NCBI GenBank assembly: GCA_900498135.1
Contig: LR026961.1
Coordinates: 3,124,602-3,188,601, forward strand
Direction: 5' to 3'
From: an uncultured Desulfatiglans sp.
Lineage (GTDB): Bacteria; Desulfobacterota; DSM-4660; Desulfatiglandales; Desulfatiglandaceae
DNA: 64,000 nucleotides
Shown here: in pieces, positions 61,792-64,000 of the stretch
Layout of the letters: the number at the start of each line of letters is the position of its first letter
How positions within the stretch are numbered: the first letter of the stretch is position 1
Program-made: the position numbers and the translations under genes
Notes under the pieces: model-generated
Databases searched by the model: none
What the model was told of the DNA's origin: nothing
The model's input: the letters and a program-made list of their open reading frames with translations, nothing else

Positions 61792-63201
61792 TTGGAATCC
61801 TTCTTACAGTCAGGCAAGTGGGTGACCGACCCCGACATCGTCGAGGGTTACCGCCATGATGCCCTGGGGATGCAGGGCGGTTTCGAGGCGCTTTTCAGAC
61901 CGGAAGACACCGCCGACATCCAGGAATGCCTGCGGATGATCTCGGACAGGGGAGGGTCCGTCACCTGCCAGGGTCTGCGCTCCTCGCTCACCGGGGCCTC
62001 GATGGCGCCGGGGGGCGTCGCCCTGTCGCTCGAGCGGTTCAACCGGATCCTGGATATCGATCGGGTCCGGCGGCGCGCCCTAGTCGAGCCGGGGGTGGTC
62101 CTGGCCGAGTTGAAGGCGGCGGCCGCCGCGGACGGTCTTTTCTATCCACCGGACCCGACCAGCGCGGCCGAGTGCACCCTGGGCGGAAACGTGGCCACCA
62201 ACGCATCGGGCTCCCGTTCCCTCAAATACGGGGCCACGATCGAATGGGTCAGGGCGCTGCAGGTGGTGGACGGATCGGGGCGTGTGATCACGGCGCGCAC
62301 CGCCGAAGGCGGCAAGATCTGTGCCGGTTACGGCGCGTTTTACGATCCGGCGCGCCTCTTTGTCGGATCGGAGGGTACGCTCGGGGTCGTGACCCGGATC
62401 GAGGTCGCCCTCACCGAACTGCCCGAGGCCTTCATGCTCGTACTGGTCTTTTTCCCCGACATGAGCAGCGCGCTCGATTTCGTCATCCGTGCACGGGAGG
62501 ATCCGGCCTGCGATCCGCGGAGCCTTGAGTTTCTGGACGAAGGCTGCCTGGAGATCATCCGGGGCAGGGCCGAGGGCCTCGACATCCCGACATCCGCCCG
62601 TGTAATCGTCTACTTCGAACAGGAATACGGGGCGGAGGATGGCTACGAGGCCCTGCTCGACGCCTGGTCCCGTCTGATCGAACAGCACACGCCGCTGGCC
62701 GGTGACACCCGGATCGCCTTGACGGATCAGCAGAAGGACCACATCATGGCATTGCGGCATTTCGTGCCGGAGAGCATGAATGCGCTGAGCATCCAGGCGG
62801 TCCGGACGGGCGGCTGCAAGATTTCGACGGATTGGGCCGTTCCGTATCGGCGTCTGCCGGAGCTGTTCGCTTTTTTCGAAGAGGTCCGTGCCCGCCTCGG
62901 ATCGATGCCGGTGGTGCGCTTTGCACACATCGGCGAAGGGCATCCGCACTTCAATTTCATCGCCCGCGATCCGGAGGAGAAGCGAAGGGCCGAGGAGGTG
63001 GACCTGCTGATGGCGCGCAGGGCGGTCGCTTTGGGCGGGACCATCACCGGGGAGCATGGAGTCGGAAAAATGAAACGGGAACACCTCGCGCTCCAGTATC
63101 CTCCCGCCGTCATCACCGCCATGAAGGCGATCAAGCGCAGCTTCGACCCGAAGGGGATCCTCGCGCCGGGAAACATCTTCCCGGCCGATGAAGGGCCCTG
63201 A
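61792..63201 (+). CDS. FAD-linked oxidase, GlcD/D-lactate dehydrogenase-like
   Basis: 469 residues. FAD-binding domain (PCMH-type): ALFRPEDTADIQECLRM, CQGLRSSLTGASMAPGG, VEPGVVLAELKAAAA, YPPDPTSAAECTLGGNVATNASG, LFVGSEGTLGVVTRIEVAL. C-terminal domain with RFAHIGEGHPHFNF and GGTITGEHGVGKMKREHL. A family that oxidises 2-hydroxyacids such as glycolate or D-lactate and passes electrons to quinone or a flavoprotein. Starts with TTG at 61792; no strong ribosome site, so coupling to the upstream gene is likely. Confidence 0.88.
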   Translation: MESFLQSGKWVTDPDIVEGYRHDALGMQGGFEALFRPEDTADIQECLRMISDRGGSVTCQGLRSSLTGASMAPGGVALSLERFNRILDIDRVRRRALVEPGVVLAELKAAAAADGLFYPPDPTSAAECTLGGNVATNASGSRSLKYGATIEWVRALQVVDGSGRVITARTAEGGKICAGYGAFYDPARLFVGSEGTLGVVTRIEVALTELPEAFMLVLVFFPDMSSALDFVIRAREDPACDPRSLEFLDEGCLEIIRGRAEGLDIPTSARVIVYFEQEYGAEDGYEALLDAWSRLIEQHTPLAGDTRIALTDQQKDHIMALRHFVPESMNALSIQAVRTGGCKISTDWAVPYRRLPELFAFFEEVRARLGSMPVVRFAHIGEGHPHFNFIARDPEEKRRAEEVDLLMARRAVALGGTITGEHGVGKMKREHLALQYPPAVITAMKAIKRSFDPKGILAPGNIFPADEGP

Positions 63202-63395
63202 TGCCGGCGCCCTTTCAAAAGGCGGCCGCGGGCCTGGCCGGCTTCTTTTTTCATCTGACAAAAGGCATTTGGATGTGATAATAGTTTTGGTATGTCTTGA
63301 GATCCGGCTTGTCGGCCCGTCGGGGCATTGGCCGGAACGGTGTCTGTTCGGAGACGGTCTACGCTCGATGTTCAGTTTACACTCCTGAACCCCGA

Positions 63396-63664
63396 TGGTT
63401 TCAATCCGGAAATGATTTCCCGGGTACAACCGGGTTTCCAATCCGGAAAGAACGCGTTGAAAACGAAATAGTTCCCAGGCCGGAAATGAGGACTTTGCTT
63501 CACACCCTTCGGGTGCTCAGTCCCACCGCTTCGCGGCGGGTCCCGGTTCGGCCAGTACTAAGAAAATCAAGGGTTTGTGCGGAGGCGACCTGCAGGTCGC
63601 CTCACGGGCAGATGTGCAGATTGACGCGGAGATTGGCCAAAAAGACCATTTCCGGACGGAAACC
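63396..63664 (+). repeat. Dispersed inverted-repeat element, copy F (complete, extended head)
   Basis: Three heads: TTTCAATCCGGAAATGATTT (63399 on), GTTTCCAATCCGGAAAG (63434 on) and CCGGAAATGAGGAC (63480 on). Hairpin 1 CACCC-TTC-GGGTG at 63503-63515; hairpin 2 CCCACCGC-TTC-GCGGCGGG at 63522-63540; hairpin 3 is a 22-nt palindrome at 63582-63603 (GGCGACCTGCAGGTCGCC inside); right arm ATTGGCCAAA at 63632-63641; end CATTTCCGGACGGAAAC at 63648-63664. It ends 18 bp before the start of the next gene. 63202-63395 shows no gene. Confidence 0.88.
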
Positions 63665-63682
63665 CATGAGGAGGGAGAGGCT

Positions 63683-64000
63683 ATGGCGGTTGTGACGATT
63701 TCGCGGCAGTTCGGAGCAGGCGGAAGAACCCTGGCGGAGCGGGTGGCCAAGGAGTTGGGATATCGGTATGTTCACGAAGATATGATCAAGGAGATCGCGA
63801 TCAAGGCGCAGGTGTCGCACGACCAGATCAAGTCCTTCGAGAAGCGTGGCACAGACAAACTGATGAAGTTTTTGGACAAGATCGTTTCGACCAGCTATGT
63901 CGAAAGGCTCTGCGCCGACAACTACGGCTATGTCGACGAGAAGAGCTATGTCGACGCGGTCAAAGACACCATCCTCGGTTTTTATGAGAAGGGTGAGGTG
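63683..64000 (+). CDS. Cytidylate-kinase-like protein, N-terminal part
   Basis: 106 codons up to the window end, no stop. VVTISRQFGAGGRTLAERVAKELGYRYVHEDMI is a variant P-loop and helix typical of the cytidylate-kinase-like (Cytidylate_kin2) family: a glycine-rich GAGGRT in place of the canonical GxxxxGK[ST]. GAGGAGGGAG lies just upstream of the ATG. The family's substrate is often uncertain. Directly follows repeat copy F. Confidence 0.75.
   Translation, partial: MAVVTISRQFGAGGRTLAERVAKELGYRYVHEDMIKEIAIKAQVSHDQIKSFEKRGTDKLMKFLDKIVSTSYVERLCADNYGYVDEKSYVDAVKDTILGFYEKGEV

Noticed and set aside
1..64000. CRISPR array
   Set aside because: No regularly spaced repeats of 25-40 bp with unique spacers. 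The 51-bp tandem units at 56174 have no spacers and only two and a half copies.
1..64000. tRNA or rRNA genes
   Set aside because: Looked for T-arm GGTTCGAATCC-type sequence with acceptor stems in the gaps; none found.

Overview
The window reads as chromosomal DNA from a GC-rich anaerobic bacterium, most likely a deltaproteobacterium (Desulfobacterota). The clues are a small P590-type sulfite reductase, a quinol-linked octaheme hydroxylamine-oxidoreductase-like cytochrome, a DUF4212/SSS acid symporter, the tRNA-dependent amidation route (GatCAB), and sigma-54 promoters with several sigma-54-type regulators. No rRNA, tRNA, CRISPR array or transposase gene was seen.

Layout: 1-4030 holds redox genes (tail of an unidentified protein, small sulfite reductase, then a NapC/NrfH-type cytochrome plus octaheme cytochrome behind a promoter wrapped in an inverted repeat). 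4219-12564 is a mixed housekeeping block (FMN protein, MATE exporter, DUF2889, a two-gene RdgC-like pair, DsbA-like thioredoxin, CDF metal exporter, two membrane proteins). 12655-16128 encodes two adjacent dynamin-like GTPases. 16598-30818 is the nitrogen and translation block: HAD hydrolase, glnA, a convergent gatB-gatA-(aspS::gatC) operon in which AspRS and GatC are one polypeptide, and gltBD. glnA and gltBD each have a sigma-54 promoter with a matching pair of upstream operators, 31 bp apart and at the same distance from the promoter.

30828-55309 is, with one small exception (a J-domain gene), a single minus-strand island for uptake, activation and sensing of acetate or similar short acids. 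It holds a sensor kinase built on an SSS transporter with a CbrX-like small protein, one intact and one degenerate NtrC-family regulator, three cNMP/CBS/DUF294 proteins (one with its nucleotidyltransferase motif destroyed), an exonuclease, an SSS symporter with DUF4212 subunit, two acyl-CoA synthetases, an AcuC-like deacetylase, an AcuB-like CBS protein, and a CoA-transferase/hydrolase fused to a GNAT domain. 55544-64000 carries a zinc-ribbon membrane protein, cysC, the rnc-radical SAM-era operon, a GNAT, a metallo-beta-lactamase-fold hydrolase, a GlcD-like FAD oxidase and the start of a cytidylate-kinase-like gene.

The most unusual structure is a family of intergenic inverted-repeat elements: near-complete copies at 1501, 24451, 37832 and 63396, a tandem module array at 56174, and end fragments at 16472, 60025 and 60249. 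Full copies are 140-270 bp, have inverted ends built on CCGGAAATG, and fold into nested hairpins whose stems differ between copies by compensatory changes. One copy lies between the gltBD sigma-54 promoter and gltB, so it should be transcribed in the leader.
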